Below the pieces are notes generated by a model. It was not told where the DNA came from. It searched no databases and worked only from the letters and a program-made list of their open reading frames with translations. A stretch of DNA of 59,394 bases from contig JAITJS010000058.1 of the NCBI GenBank assembly GCA_031278815.1, positions 1-59,394 of the forward strand, written 5' to 3'. Shown piece by piece: positions 33,350 to 43,653 of this stretch (its first letter is position 1; each line of letters begins with the position of its first letter). A program made the translations under genes and the position numbers. This DNA comes from Treponema sp. (GTDB lineage: Bacteria > Spirochaetota > Spirochaetia > Treponematales > Breznakiellaceae).

Positions 33350-33970
33350 ATGAGTCAGGTTGTTTTGACAGCCCGGAATAGGGCTGTTACCGGTTCCGGG
33401 GCTGCTCGCCGGATCCGTCGTACCGGTCGTATACCGGGGGTGCTCTACGGTCGTTCTGGTCAAGCCCGAGCCATTGATTTAGATGCTCAGGAATTTGTAA
33501 AAAGCATCAAAAATATTTCCGAAAGTACCATTGTAACCGTGGAAATTGAGGGAACCGCTTATAATGCCTTTGTAAAAGATACCCAGCGTAATATCCAGGA
33601 TGGTAATGTATTGCATGTTGACTTTTATGAAGTGGAAAGCGGTGTTATGCTTCGGGCCAAGGTTTCGGTCCATATCCAGGGAAATCCGGTTGGGGTTCGG
33701 GAAGGGGGTACCCTTGAATCTCCCCTCCATGAAATAGAGGTGGAATGTTTGCCTAAAGACCTGCCACAACGGATTGAGGTGGATGTATCTGAGCTCAAGA
33801 TAAATCAGTCGATCCATGTGCGGGACCTTGCCTTAGGTGAAGGGGTGAGGATCATCTCAGGGGTGGATCAGGTGGTAGCGCTGGTGAAATTTGCCAAGGC
33901 TGAAGGAACAGCGGCCTCTGAGGAAGGGGTTTCATCTACAGCTTCCTCGGAACCTGAAACTAAAGCCTAG
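33350..33970 (+). CDS. rplY: Ribosomal protein L25 (Ctc type)
   Basis: 206 residues, the long TL5/CTC type: N-terminal L25 domain (GAARRIRRTGRIPGVLYGRS) that binds 5S rRNA, then a C-terminal beta domain with CLPKDLPQRIEVDVSELKIN. The tail after 190 is Ala/Ser/Glu-rich. The gene follows the tRNA-Gln by 12 bases. A ribosomal role is normal; in some bacteria the Ctc form is a general stress protein. Confidence 0.9.
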   Translation: MSQVVLTARNRAVTGSGAARRIRRTGRIPGVLYGRSGQARAIDLDAQEFVKSIKNISESTIVTVEIEGTAYNAFVKDTQRNIQDGNVLHVDFYEVESGVMLRAKVSVHIQGNPVGVREGGTLESPLHEIEVECLPKDLPQRIEVDVSELKINQSIHVRDLALGEGVRIISGVDQVVALVKFAKAEGTAASEEGVSSTASSEPETKA

Positions 33971-34135
33971 GAGTATGGGGGATTTCGAGGTGCTCATGTA
34001 TGAGGATGTACTATATCATATACTCATCTTAGTCGTATAAGCCTAAAGGTTACAGTTCAGTCTTTTGATGTTTACGGGTATCTGTAAGCTGCTTCAAGGT
34101 GAGGTACGAGAAGCTCCGGTAAGGGAGATTTTCGT

Positions 34136-35686
34136 ATGAATATACAAAAATCAAGTCAAGCTCCCGAGGATCCTAAGTATTTTGTATCGTCCTGGGGATC
34201 TAGAGGTACCTTTTTTGAGGAAGCAGTAGCTTCAGGTTTGGGAGTATGTCCTGAGGGGACCGTATTGCTTGCGGCGGTTTCCGGGGGGGCTGATTCGACC
34301 GCCCTGTTAGCGGCGGTGGTTGCATTGCGGCAGATCAGCGGGTATAAGCTCCACTGTCTCCATGTAGATCATGGTATACGGCCTGAGGAAGAGCGTCGGG
34401 GGGATGCTCTGGCGGTACAAGGCTTATGTAAAACCTTGGCTGTTCCCTATCGGCTTATTGCTATACCTCCGGGTACTATCCGGTATGTAGCAAAGCAGGA
34501 AGGGTTAGGGTTAGAAGGGACCGCGAGGATTTTTCGCCATCGGGCATGGACCCGTGAGGCTCGTAGACTCCGGGCGACCCGTATCCTCGTAGCCCATACC
34601 CAGGATGATCTCCTTGAAACCGTGCTTATGCGTTTCCTTCGGGGCTCAGGGCCGAGAGGACTTGCACCTATGAGTCGGGAGGGAGGGCGTATTGTGCGGC
34701 CTCTCGTAGGCCTCACTCGGATCGAAGTCTTGGAGTATCTTGCAGAACGGGGTATTGCCTTCAGGACGGATACTACTAATACGGATATCCGGTACTTGCG
34801 TAACCGAATTCGGCACAAGCTTATTCCCTGCTTAGATGCATTTTTTCCTGGATGGAGAAAAGCTGTTTTGGGGGGAACGAAAATCCAAGGGTTGACCGCG
34901 GATTTCCTGGCCACAGAAGCGCAGAGTCGGATAAGATGGGATGCTTTCTTCGAGGGAGGCTTGTATACCGAAGCGAACGTTTTTTTCGGACAGCCAGAAA
35001 TACTCCGTGAAGAAGCCCTCTTTCAAGGGGTAGATAGATTGATGCAAAGTGGGACCAAAACCAAGAGCGTGGATCCTTGGTTGGTGCCGGATCTCAGTCG
35101 GATCGTTGGAGAGAGCCGAACCAGTAGGGTACCCCGGCGGGCCAGTCTTAGGCTTTTCACCCAGGGTTCGCTTAGGGCCTTAGACGCCGGTCCCCTACGG
35201 ATTGAAAAACAGGGGCCTCGCATCGCCTTGATATCTCACACCCAAACCAAGCATAGTGGGCTTGCCGGGTTTGCGCTGGTGATACAAGAACCGGGAGTCT
35301 ACCGGTGCAAAGGGATGAAGATCCTATGCAGAGCTTTCTTACCTGAAGAAGCACCGCAGAAAAAACAACTTTTTTTTGCGTACCTTCCTCTGGTTTTCAG
35401 GGGACCTGCTCAGTATGATTATAATAGCATGGGACTTGATAGCCTTCGGCGTTCAGGGTATACCGATACCAGTATAGCCGCTGGTATTATACTAGAAGAC
35501 GTGAAGGGCCCGCTTGGTTTTATTAGTGCAGAGACTAAGGAACTTACGATTAGCGTATGTAGACCAGAACAGATGCTGAAAGAGCATATAGCAAACGTAC
35601 CTATACGATATGAAAAGCTATGCAGGGAAGAACAGGGCAAGCCCAAGGGAATGTACCTTTTCTGTCATAGTTCCAGGGGGGATTGA
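34136..35686 (+). CDS. tilS: tRNA(Ile)-lysidine synthase TilS
   Basis: 516 residues. The PP-loop motif AVSGGADSTALLAAVVAL near residue 45 binds ATP, and HCLHVDHGIRPEEERRGDA follows, with VAHTQDDLLETVLMRFLRGSGP. It converts C34 of tRNA-Ile(CAU) to lysidine so that it reads AUA. The C-terminal part (after 220) is the less conserved tRNA-binding region. It ends with TGATG overlapping the start of ftsH. A tRNA with CAT anticodon is encoded at 43580, which may be a substrate. Confidence 0.9.
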   Translation: MNIQKSSQAPEDPKYFVSSWGSRGTFFEEAVASGLGVCPEGTVLLAAVSGGADSTALLAAVVALRQISGYKLHCLHVDHGIRPEEERRGDALAVQGLCKTLAVPYRLIAIPPGTIRYVAKQEGLGLEGTARIFRHRAWTREARRLRATRILVAHTQDDLLETVLMRFLRGSGPRGLAPMSREGGRIVRPLVGLTRIEVLEYLAERGIAFRTDTTNTDIRYLRNRIRHKLIPCLDAFFPGWRKAVLGGTKIQGLTADFLATEAQSRIRWDAFFEGGLYTEANVFFGQPEILREEALFQGVDRLMQSGTKTKSVDPWLVPDLSRIVGESRTSRVPRRASLRLFTQGSLRALDAGPLRIEKQGPRIALISHTQTKHSGLAGFALVIQEPGVYRCKGMKILCRAFLPEEAPQKKQLFFAYLPLVFRGPAQYDYNSMGLDSLRRSGYTDTSIAAGIILEDVKGPLGFISAETKELTISVCRPEQMLKEHIANVPIRYEKLCREEQGKPKGMYLFCHSSRGD

Positions 35687-37626
35687 TGCCTAACGATAAG
35701 AATGATAAGACGCCTCAGCGTCCGACACCGCCTCGTCCGAATCTACGGACCAGTAAACCTAATCCCTTTGCCTTGATTTTTTTTCTCCTCATGGCAGGGC
35801 TTTTTGTGGCCTACTTTTTTAAAGGGGATACCCGGCCTATTCAGGAAATACCCTATTCGACCTTTATCAACCACCTTGAACGCAATGATATTACCGCAGT
35901 CAAAATTCTGGATAATAGCACTATCGAAGGGACCCTCCAGGGCGGTTCAGTGGATCAGGTGCATTTTAAGACGCTAATCCCTTACCAGGATCCTGGGTTG
36001 CTTCCTGCGTTACGGGAAAAAGGTATCAATGTCTCAGGAGCAGTTACCGGGCTTTCTCCCTTGCGGTTGTTGTTTGAATTCCTTCCCTGGATTATTGGGT
36101 TTGGGTTTATCTGGTTCATGTTCCGAAACATGCAGGGTACCGGGAACAAGGCCTTTCAATTTGGCAAGAGTCGGGCCAAACGGTATCAAGAAGAAGGGAA
36201 AAAGATAAGTTTCGCGGATGTGGCAGGCCAACGGGATGCCAAATACGAGCTCGAAGAAGTGGTTTCTTTCCTCAAAAACCCGCAAAAATTCACCAAGATG
36301 GGGGCGCGGATTCCCAAAGGGGTGCTCTTGGTGGGGATGCCGGGGACCGGAAAGACCCTCATGGCTCGGGCCGTAGCCGGTGAGGCAGGGGTGGCTTATT
36401 TCCACATGTCCGGGTCAGATTTTGTGGAGATGTTCGTAGGGGTAGGTGCAAGTCGGGTCCGGGACCTGTTCGATCAGGGTAGGCGCAATGCCCCTTGCAT
36501 CATCTTCATTGACGAGTTGGATGCGGTAGGTAGAACCAGAGGTGCGGGTTACGGCGGTGGTCATGATGAACGGGAACAGACCTTGAATCAACTATTGGTT
36601 GAGATGGATGGGTTTGATTCCAAAGATGGGGTCATCATTTTGGCTGCTACGAACCGGCCGGATGTGCTGGATCCGGCCTTGCTCAGACCCGGGCGCTTTG
36701 ATCGCCAGGTGGTGGTGGCTATGCCGGATATTAAGGAACGGGAAGCCATTCTCCAAATTCACGCAGTCAAGATCCCCTTAGGTTCTGATATAGACATTGC
36801 CCGAATTGCCCGGGCAACTCCGGGTATGAGTGGCGCGGACATTGCCAACCTCGTGAACGAAGCGGCTCTTTTCGCCGCGCGTAAGGATAAAGCCAATGTA
36901 GAGATGCATGATTTCGAGGAAGCCCGGGACAAGATCCTCATGGGAGTGGCCCGAAAAACCTTGGTTATCTCTGATAAGGAACGGCGCATGACCGCTATCC
37001 ACGAGGCAGGACATGCGTTACTGCACTATTTTCTTAAAAACGCGGATCCCCTCCATAAAGTAACGATTGTTCCCCACGGGAGAGCCCTGGGTATGGCCAT
37101 GTCCCTTCCAGAAGAAGATAGCTACAGTCGGACTCGCGGCTGGATCGAAGACCGGATCGTCATTTGTTACGGAGGGTGGATCGCGGAAAACCTCTGCTAT
37201 GAAGAAACCACCACAGGAACAAAACAGGACATCCAGCAGGCCACTGAAATGGCCCGGCACATGGTCTGTGAATGGGGGATGGCTGAGGAACTGGGGCCGG
37301 TTGCCTATGGCCAGGAGGATGAACCTATTTTTCTTGGCAAGGAAATAGCCCGGCACAAGGATTATTCCGAAGCTACTGCCCAGCGTATTGATGGGGCAGT
37401 GAAAAAAATACTGGAGGTTGCCCAGAAGCAGGCCGAACAGATCCTCAAAGCCCATAAAACAGAGCTGGAAAAGCTCGCCGAAGCCCTTATATCTCGGGAA
37501 ACCTTAGTGGATGAGGAGGTTCGTGAACTTTTGGGTCTTCCTCCCCGAGACCAGTCTCGTCCCTTGATTCCTCCTGGAGGAGGTCTCGGGTATGCGGTCA
37601 TAGCCAAGAATAGCGAAGGGGAATGA
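35686..37626 (+). CDS. ftsH: ATP-dependent metalloprotease FtsH
   Basis: 646 residues from ATG 35686, overlapping the tilS stop (TGATG). Two membrane helices (near residues 28-46 and 125-145) flank a periplasmic segment. The AAA domain has [20 protein letters not shown] (Walker A), [12 protein letters not shown] (Walker B) and [20 protein letters not shown] (SRH). The zinc site [10 protein letters not shown] follows near residue 445. It degrades unassembled membrane proteins and regulators. tilS-ftsH is a conserved pair. Confidence 0.97.
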   Translation: MPNDKNDKTPQRPTPPRPNLRTSKPNPFALIFFLLMAGLFVAYFFKGDTRPIQEIPYSTFINHLERNDITAVKILDNSTIEGTLQGGSVDQVHFKTLIPYQDPGLLPALREKGINVSGAVTGLSPLRLLFEFLPWIIGFGFIWFMFRNMQGTGNKAFQFGKSRAKRYQEEGKKISFADVAGQRDAKYELEEVVSFLKNPQKFTKMGARIPKGVLLVGMPGTGKTLMARAVAGEAGVAYFHMSGSDFVEMFVGVGASRVRDLFDQGRRNAPCIIFIDELDAVGRTRGAGYGGGHDEREQTLNQLLVEMDGFDSKDGVIILAATNRPDVLDPALLRPGRFDRQVVVAMPDIKEREAILQIHAVKIPLGSDIDIARIARATPGMSGADIANLVNEAALFAARKDKANVEMHDFEEARDKILMGVARKTLVISDKERRMTAIHEAGHALLHYFLKNADPLHKVTIVPHGRALGMAMSLPEEDSYSRTRGWIEDRIVICYGGWIAENLCYEETTTGTKQDIQQATEMARHMVCEWGMAEELGPVAYGQEDEPIFLGKEIARHKDYSEATAQRIDGAVKKILEVAQKQAEQILKAHKTELEKLAEALISRETLVDEEVRELLGLPPRDQSRPLIPPGGGLGYAVIAKNSEGE

Positions 37627-37627
37627 T

Positions 37628-39403
37628 ATGCAGGGTTATCGGGGGGTACTAATCATCGGGGTGGTACTGGTTCTCACGATGCAGGGTCATACCCAGAATA
37701 CCCCAGGGAAGGGAGATGGGGTGATAGCGGAAAAATACGTTGCCTGGGCGCAAAGGGCCATGGATCAGGGGCGCTGGGCCGAAGCCTTGGCCGCATTGGA
37801 GCGGGGGTATGATTTTTCTGATGCTTCTTCAGATATGACCTATCTCCTTGCTTTGGCTCGGTTCCATGAGGGTAAGCCCCTGGCAGGAGTGCTTGAGGCG
37901 GTTCAGCAGGCTGTGCAAATCCAACGCTGGAATACCTATACTCCTGATTCAGCCCGGTTACTTGAAGCGGAAACCTTTATCAAATTGCGCCGGTATGCAG
38001 ATGCCCTGACCATGCTTGCTCCGCTTTCCCCAAGCGCTGAGGAAATCTACCTTAAACTTCGTGCCTTACAGGGACTGGGTAACCGGGAGGCCTTCAGCAG
38101 GCTTATGAAAGAGGCGCTGAACACCTATCCCTGGGATCCGCGTCCGCCTCGGCTTCTTTTGAGGTATACCCAGAATTCGCGGCCTACAGAGTTCGAAGTG
38201 GAACTGGTGTCTTTGGTCTTGCGACGGCTTCCGCTTTTACTTGAAGCAGATGAGGACCTCGCCTCTCTAGCTGTTCCCTTTATTACCGATAGTGAAGAGG
38301 CCCGCCGGCTTGTTGGGGCATACCGAGGGGTCCATCCGGGAGTGCGTGGCTCTATTGCGCCGGCATTATACCTGGGGCTCATTGATGGAAAGACCGCGGT
38401 GGATGAGCTTTTTGCTGCCTCTTCTGTAGAGGAAACAGCACAAAAGCTGGATACCGCCCTGCTCGGTGCTCTATGGAAGCTCCTGAGGACTCCGGAAGAA
38501 CAAGACTATTTTAGAAACAAGCTGATAGGATTTTCTGGGTTTATCACCGAAGACCAAGATACGGACGGCTATAGCGAGGCGGAAGTTCAGTATGAACAAG
38601 GGATGATCTTCCTGTATACCTATGACGGAGATCAGGATGGCCTGCCTGAATTGACCGTGTTTTTTGAGTCCGGGGTTCCGGTACGGGCTGAGGTATCAGG
38701 AATGCCGGAATTCGCACATACAGAAAGCCCTTTTGCCTCTCCCTTAAGGACTCAGGAGCAGGTCATCGTTAGCATCCAATGGGAACCGTACCCCGTGGTA
38801 GGAGCGGCCCAGGTGGAAGGGGTTCAATACCGGCTAAAGCCCCTGGAGTTTTTCTTTTTACCGATATACTTCAAGCGGCTGGAGAGCGGCGGCTTATGGT
38901 ACCCAGAACAGGAACCTTTTACCCGGAGTATTTCAAGGCGGATGTTGATTTCCAGTGCCCTATTTATTGAACGGCCCAGTCGGGAATTTGCCGGAGCCAT
39001 TGAACGGATAGAATTTGACCAGGGGATACCCCAACGTTCTTGGGAGCTTTTAGATGACCGTATTGTTTCAAGCACCGAGTTCCGCCAGGGACGCCCTCGA
39101 ATGCAGCGAATCGATCTGGATCTGAACGGTCATTTGGAAACTATCAGACGTTTCCGGACAATCGGTGATGTTCCAGCAGATAGGGCAAGCGCTACTGACC
39201 AGCCGTTTTTTGGTAGTCTTATCGAAGTTTCTGAAAGCGATTGGGATGGAGATGGCCTTTTTGAATATGAAGAGCAGTACGTGTATGCCCATGAAGGTGA
39301 ACCGGGGACTCCTCCTATTGAGAAGGTCTTGCGTTTTTGGGATATAGACCGGGATGGGACACGGGAATCTTTGGATCACCTATCCTATCGAAACCAGCAT
39401 TGA
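37628..39403 (+). CDS. Exported TPR protein with five DxDxDG-like motifs
   Basis: 591 residues. A signal peptide occupies residues 1-22. The N-terminal half holds TPR-like helices (KYVAWAQRAMDQGRWAEALA, YADALTMLAPLSPSAEEIYL). The C-terminal half has Asp-rich loops: DQDTDGYSE, DGDQDGLPE, DLDLNGHLE, DWDGDGLFE and DIDRDGTRE, each like an EF-hand or thrombospondin-3 calcium loop with the sequence D-x-D-x-D/N-G-x-x-E. The rest is beta-rich. I do not recognise the whole. It follows ftsH with a 1-base gap and precedes a DegP-like protease, so it may act in envelope quality control. Calcium binding is inference. Confidence 0.6.
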   Translation: MQGYRGVLIIGVVLVLTMQGHTQNTPGKGDGVIAEKYVAWAQRAMDQGRWAEALAALERGYDFSDASSDMTYLLALARFHEGKPLAGVLEAVQQAVQIQRWNTYTPDSARLLEAETFIKLRRYADALTMLAPLSPSAEEIYLKLRALQGLGNREAFSRLMKEALNTYPWDPRPPRLLLRYTQNSRPTEFEVELVSLVLRRLPLLLEADEDLASLAVPFITDSEEARRLVGAYRGVHPGVRGSIAPALYLGLIDGKTAVDELFAASSVEETAQKLDTALLGALWKLLRTPEEQDYFRNKLIGFSGFITEDQDTDGYSEAEVQYEQGMIFLYTYDGDQDGLPELTVFFESGVPVRAEVSGMPEFAHTESPFASPLRTQEQVIVSIQWEPYPVVGAAQVEGVQYRLKPLEFFFLPIYFKRLESGGLWYPEQEPFTRSISRRMLISSALFIERPSREFAGAIERIEFDQGIPQRSWELLDDRIVSSTEFRQGRPRMQRIDLDLNGHLETIRRFRTIGDVPADRASATDQPFFGSLIEVSESDWDGDGLFEYEEQYVYAHEGEPGTPPIEKVLRFWDIDRDGTRESLDHLSYRNQH

Positions 39404-39451
39404 GCAGGATGGGATACCCGTTCCCGGAGCGGGAATGGAAGGACTAAAGGT

Positions 39452-41314
39452 ATGTATAATAATAGAAAAAAGTTCTGGAGGGTTTTATGGGTAGTAGGGG
39501 TCGTGAGTATTCTGGGGATGCTCGTTTCTTGTGTATCTCCTGCCACTAAAGAAAAACGCCTGGCTCCTCCTAAAGTAAACGCGGAATTGCGGCTTGACGA
39601 TATTAAGCGGTATGTTGCAGAAGATCCATCTCAAGCCATTCATCTTATTGGAAGCTATGAGGCTATCTATGGACCTGCAAGTTCCGGTGCAGGGGCCCCG
39701 GAGTCTTGGGAAACCCTCAATGCCCTTAAAACACAGGCTATCGACCATCTAAAGGCTTCCCAGAAAGCGGCCATTCAGGAAAAGCGCTGGGATGATGCGG
39801 CTTCCCTGTCGCGCTCTCTTTCCAGCCTGGGTATTTCCGTAGAAAACACCGGAAACGAACCGGATTTTATCCTTGCTTATGCGAAGCAGCAATTAACCGA
39901 CGGGAATGACTTAGGGGCCTTTCTTTCAGCGGTTCGCGCTCATAGCTTACAGCCCCTCCGCTTTGATGATGCCCTGATCTTCCTTGAACGGGCAGTAGCG
40001 GTTAAGCAACGGCGTACTGCCGCGTTCTTTCTTGCCATTGTGGATCAAGGGAACCAGGCATCAAACCCCAGGGCAGGGGAAATCTCCGAAGACCTGAGGA
40101 CCTATGCCCAAGGGCAGGACACAGCAACGGATATGATTAAGGGAGTTGCCACGGTTCTGGTTGACCGGGGGATCCGGATTGAACGAGGCCGGGGAATCCC
40201 GGATTGGATTTTGGGTTCTGCTTTTTTTGTGGATGCTTCAGGGTTGCTGATTACTAATTACCATGTTATTTCCAGTGAAGTAGATCCCACCTATGAAGGG
40301 TATTCTCGGCTGTATATCCGTATGGGAGATGCTTCCAGTCCTAGGATACCTGCTAAGGTGATTGGCTTTGATAAGGCCATGGATTTGGCCCTTATCAAAG
40401 TAGATTTGAAGGGGGATTATGTATTTTCCGTGGTAGACCGGATCATCCCCCAGGTGGGAGATACGGTGTATGCTATCGGTTCTCCGATAGGTTTAGAAAA
40501 AACCGTTACCTCCGGTATTGTATCTGCCCTGGGGCGCCGTCTCTTGCAGATTGGAGATGTGATTCAGATAGATGCGGCGATAAACCACGGCAACTCTGGA
40601 GGGCCGGTGGTGGATAAAGAAGGCCGCCTGGTGGGTATCGCCTTTGCTGGGGCTGAACAATACCAGGGACTCAACTTTGCGGTTCCGGCGGAACGGCTTG
40701 CCGCGGCCTTGCCTGCGATGATGCATGATGGAAAGGCAGAGCGTCCGTGGCTTGGCCTTACGGTAAGTGAAACTGCCTCGGGAGCGGAGATCATCTACGT
40801 TGCCCCCTTTACCCCAGGAGCAGAACAGCAGATTAAAGAGGGCAGTTTCATTAAGCGCCTTAACGATGAAACCGTGGATGCTCCCCAGGGGAGTCTTATT
40901 CCAGCGCTGCAAGACGTCTTGTTTCCTACCAGGCCCGGAGAACTGGTATCCCTGGAAACCTCTGACGGAAACCGGTATGTTCTCCGGTCTGTTCCCCGGC
41001 CTGATGTTCCCCTGGCAGAAGCAGCCAAAAGAGATAGCCGGGAACGGATGACCGCCCCTCTCTTTGGACTTATCCTTGCCCCTTCGGTGGGGAGGTCTTT
41101 TTCCTCGTCTTACCTGGTGAAAAAGGTGGTTCGGGGTTCTATTGCCGATGAAGCGGGTCTCTCTGAGCAAGATCCCGTATCCATCAAGGGTTTGCGTATC
41201 CATGAGGATGAGGGGTATGCGTTGCTACAAATCAATGTAAAGAAACGCCGCATGGGATACTTGGAAACCTCTATGCAGCTGCCCGCGGCTTTAGCTTCTC
41301 CAGACACCTTATAA
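39452..41314 (+). CDS. DegP-like trypsin-type serine protease, lipoprotein
   Basis: 620 residues. The signal peptide ends at SILGMLVSC, a lipobox, so it is an anchored lipoprotein. Residues to about 240 are an unusual N-terminal domain, Ala/Glu/Ser-rich and helical. The protease domain has the triad His in LLITNYHVISSEVD, Asp in DKAMDLALIKVD and Ser in NHGNSGGPVVDKEG (GNSGG). A PDZ-like domain follows (LGLTVSETASGAEIIYVAPF; PGAEQQIKEGSFIKRLNDE), then a second PDZ-like part. It differs from canonical DegP by the long N-terminal domain and by being lipidated. It belongs to the envelope stress group with ftsH. Confidence 0.85.
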   Translation: MYNNRKKFWRVLWVVGVVSILGMLVSCVSPATKEKRLAPPKVNAELRLDDIKRYVAEDPSQAIHLIGSYEAIYGPASSGAGAPESWETLNALKTQAIDHLKASQKAAIQEKRWDDAASLSRSLSSLGISVENTGNEPDFILAYAKQQLTDGNDLGAFLSAVRAHSLQPLRFDDALIFLERAVAVKQRRTAAFFLAIVDQGNQASNPRAGEISEDLRTYAQGQDTATDMIKGVATVLVDRGIRIERGRGIPDWILGSAFFVDASGLLITNYHVISSEVDPTYEGYSRLYIRMGDASSPRIPAKVIGFDKAMDLALIKVDLKGDYVFSVVDRIIPQVGDTVYAIGSPIGLEKTVTSGIVSALGRRLLQIGDVIQIDAAINHGNSGGPVVDKEGRLVGIAFAGAEQYQGLNFAVPAERLAAALPAMMHDGKAERPWLGLTVSETASGAEIIYVAPFTPGAEQQIKEGSFIKRLNDETVDAPQGSLIPALQDVLFPTRPGELVSLETSDGNRYVLRSVPRPDVPLAEAAKRDSRERMTAPLFGLILAPSVGRSFSSSYLVKKVVRGSIADEAGLSEQDPVSIKGLRIHEDEGYALLQINVKKRRMGYLETSMQLPAALASPDTL

Positions 41315-41331
41315 CTGACCCAAAGAGCGCC

Positions 41332-42363
41332 TCAGGGGATCAGTCTAAATTGGGTATCTCGTAAGGTAAACTGGGCCAGGGCGCCGGGGGTACCCTGGAT
41401 ACGTTTATCCTCAAATATAAAAAGGGCCTCTGCATGATCAACCGACTCAACCAAAGCCCGGCCTTTTTCATAGCCCAGAGCGAATGCTGTGGTGGAAAGG
41501 GCGTCGGCATCAATGGAACGGTCGGCGATAATGGTTACCGAGAGGAGGCCATTATATACCGGGTACCCGTCTTGGGTCGACAGGATGTGGTGATAGCGCT
41601 TTCCTTCAATTTCCGCATACCGCTCATACACTCCGGAAGTTACGATGCTCTTATGCTGGATAGCAAAGATGCCAAGATAGGTTCCCCGGCTGTCCAAGGG
41701 ATTCTGGATACCAATACTCCAGGGTAGGCCCCGTTGTTTAGCCCCATAGGCAACTATATTGCCCCCCAGGTCGATGATGGCTCCGGTAACCCGGGCTCTT
41801 TGGAGGATCTTCGCGATTTCATCTGCGGCATACCCCTTCGCAATGGCCCCCAGATCCAAGGCCATGCCGGATCTTCGCAAGAATACCGTTGCCGCATCCC
41901 GGTCAATCACCACATCTTGCCAATTGATGAGGGATAAGGCCTCCTCAATTTCAGCAGCTTCCGGGACACGCGGGTGTTCCGAGCCAATAGCCCAGCGCTG
42001 TACCAAAGGGCCGACCGTGGGATCAAAAGCGCCTTCACTTAAGGCAGCGTAGGCAAGGGCCTGGTCAAGCACTTCCATAAGATCCAGCGGGACCGGTACC
42101 GGGCGTATTCCTGCGTTTTGGTTGATCTTAGCCACCGCGGTATCCGCCATAGTGATGCTCATGGTCATCTCAATCTCCCGAAGCCGGGAAAAGAGCGTCC
42201 CGTATAGTTGGGGGGATCCATACTCGTACAGATTGATACGACAGATCGTTCCCAAGACCAATTCTGCCTGGGCTTGGGGAGGCTCGGTACAGGCAAGCAG
42301 GAGACATACCGGGAAAAGTCCGCAGCTAGTAAGGAGTGATTTTATCACGGTATATGCCTTCAT
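41332..42363 (-). CDS. apbE: FAD:protein FMN transferase (ApbE family)
   Basis: 343 residues. A lipoprotein signal ends LLACTEP. The ApbE core includes GAFDPTVGPLVQRWAIGSEH, MALDLGAIAKGYAADEIAKI and HHILSTQDGYPVYNGLLSVT (the last in the family's D-x-x-T/S region). The enzyme attaches FMN to Thr/Ser of target proteins such as Rnf or Nqr subunits, which are sodium pumps. No rnf or nqr genes are in the window. The gene runs convergent to the DegP-like gene, with a 17-base gap. It follows the PPIase by 15 bases on the same strand. Confidence 0.85.
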   Translation of the reverse strand: MKAYTVIKSLLTSCGLFPVCLLLACTEPPQAQAELVLGTICRINLYEYGSPQLYGTLFSRLREIEMTMSITMADTAVAKINQNAGIRPVPVPLDLMEVLDQALAYAALSEGAFDPTVGPLVQRWAIGSEHPRVPEAAEIEEALSLINWQDVVIDRDAATVFLRRSGMALDLGAIAKGYAADEIAKILQRARVTGAIIDLGGNIVAYGAKQRGLPWSIGIQNPLDSRGTYLGIFAIQHKSIVTSGVYERYAEIEGKRYHHILSTQDGYPVYNGLLSVTIIADRSIDADALSTTAFALGYEKGRALVESVDHAEALFIFEDKRIQGTPGALAQFTLRDTQFRLIP

Positions 42364-42378
42364 ACGTTTTTCCTTAGC

Positions 42379-43449
42379 CTAGCGTATGCGCACCAGTTCC
42401 ATCTCAAACACCAGGAAGCTGTTTGCAGGAATGAGCCCGTTTCCCACAGCCTGTTCGCCGTAGGCCAGCTCCGGAGGGATGACCACCAGCCGCTTCTCCC
42501 CGAGCTGCATATCCAGTACGGTTTCTTCCCAACCAGGGATGACCTTACCCAGTCCTACCTGGAATTCTAAAGGTCCTCCCTGAAAGTCGGAACCGTCGAA
42601 AACCTTGCCGGAAAGAAGCATCCCCTTATAGTTGAGAGCCACAACCTTACCCCGAGAGGGTTTGGCCCCGGTTCCTGTTTTTTGGATAATATAGTGGATA
42701 CCTGATGAGGAAAGGGAGGCGTTAGGGTATTTTGTCTTGACTTGAGCAAGATCCGCATCTCGCTTTGCCTTAGTTTTGGCTGCATTCGCCGCAGAGGCTT
42801 CTTTGAGCAACTGATCAAAGGTAGCTTGATTCCCTTTAAAAGCCTGAGCTTCAGGGCCGTTACGAATAATGGTAATGCTATTGATCCGGTCCCCCTGTTT
42901 TATGGCATTGACCACCTCTTGACCTTGAACAACTTTACCGAAGACCGAGTGCTTACCGTCTAGCCAAGGGGTTTTCACATGGGTAATGAAGAATTGACTC
43001 CCATTAGTTCCTGGCCCTGCATTGGCCATAGAGAGGACCCCTGGCCCGTCATGCTTGAGGCTGGGATGGAATTCATCGGGGAACTGGTAGCCTGGACCAC
43101 CGCTTCCATTTCCCGAAGGATCCCCACCTTGGATCATAAAATTATCAATAACCCGGTGGAAACGCAGACCGTTATAGAAAGGGCCGGTTCTGGAGGTCTT
43201 CATTTTACCTTCTGCGAGGGCGACAAAATTGCAGACCGTAAGGGGGGTTTTCTGATATTCCAGGCGAACCAGTATATCTCCTCGGGTGGTAGTGATTCGG
43301 GCAAAAAGGCCGTTTCCCAAGGCAGCATCTGCGGGTGCGGAAAACAGGGTTTCCGTCATAGCAACCAACAAGTAAACTCCCATACTCAAGGTGAGCAAGA
43401 AGCCGCTTTTTCCTTTCAAGGCTCTAAGACACCAATTAAAAATACACAT
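42379..43449 (-). CDS. Cyclophilin-FKBP fusion peptidyl-prolyl isomerase
   Basis: 356 residues from the ATG at 43447-43449 (the TTG at 43467 is rejected). A signal-anchor segment ([20 protein letters not shown]) is near the N-terminus. A cyclophilin domain follows, residues about 50-205, with [20 protein letters not shown] and [21 protein letters not shown] coiled linker leads to an FKBP domain at the C-terminus ([43 protein letters not shown] at the end). Both folds are proline isomerases; the fusion acts on folding of exported proteins. Cyclophilin-FKBP chimeras are known in spirochaetes and a few protists. Confidence 0.9.
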   Translation of the reverse strand: MCIFNWCLRALKGKSGFLLTLSMGVYLLVAMTETLFSAPADAALGNGLFARITTTRGDILVRLEYQKTPLTVCNFVALAEGKMKTSRTGPFYNGLRFHRVIDNFMIQGGDPSGNGSGGPGYQFPDEFHPSLKHDGPGVLSMANAGPGTNGSQFFITHVKTPWLDGKHSVFGKVVQGQEVVNAIKQGDRINSITIIRNGPEAQAFKGNQATFDQLLKEASAANAAKTKAKRDADLAQVKTKYPNASLSSSGIHYIIQKTGTGAKPSRGKVVALNYKGMLLSGKVFDGSDFQGGPLEFQVGLGKVIPGWEETVLDMQLGEKRLVVIPPELAYGEQAVGNGLIPANSFLVFEMELVRIR

Positions 43450-43455
43450 AGGCTC

Positions 43456-43484
43456 ATCATAGCACAAGCCCCGCTCCCCGCCAA
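43456..43484 (-). promoter_or_regulatory. Sigma-70-type promoter, possibly leaderless
   Basis: On the minus strand TTGGCG (43484-43479) and TATGAT (43461-43456) are 17 bases apart. The predicted start, seven bases after the -10, falls on the A of the ATG at 43449. No ribosome-binding sequence precedes that ATG. Confidence 0.55.
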
Positions 43485-43534
43485 CGGGTTTAAAGCCCCT
43501 AGAGGGCCAGTCGTTGACAGGGCAATGCGGCGGC

Positions 43535-43564
43535 TTGACTTTTTTATCTATAATGAAGTATATT
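43535..43564 (+). promoter_or_regulatory. Promoter of the tRNA(CAT) gene
   Basis: TTGACT (43535-43540) and TATATT (43559-43564) with an 18-base spacer, about 15 bases before the tRNA 5' end. A TATAAT at 43550-43555 lies too close to the -35 to be its partner. Confidence 0.5.
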
Positions 43565-43579
43565 TTAATTCGCTATAGA

Positions 43580-43653
43580 GGGCCTTTAGCTCAGTTGGTT
43601 AGAGCTGCGGACTCATAATCCGTAGGTCCCTGGTTCAAGTCCAGGAAGGCCCA
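43580..43653 (+). tRNA. tRNA with CAT anticodon (Met elongator or Ile2)
   Basis: 74 bases: acceptor GGGCCTT/AAGGCCC, D arm with GCTCAGTTGGTTAGAGC, anticodon stem CGGA[C]/TCCG with loop CTCATAA (anticodon CAT), T arm CCTGG-TTCAAGT-CCAGG, discriminator A, no CCA. By overall look it is like tRNA-Ile2, in which lysidine at C34 reads AUA, but elongator tRNA-Met cannot be excluded without the identity elements. TilS is encoded in the same window. Confidence 0.9.

Noticed and set aside
40493-41203. Minus-strand ORF (236 codons)
   Set aside because: Antisense to the DegP-like gene; no recognisable domain.
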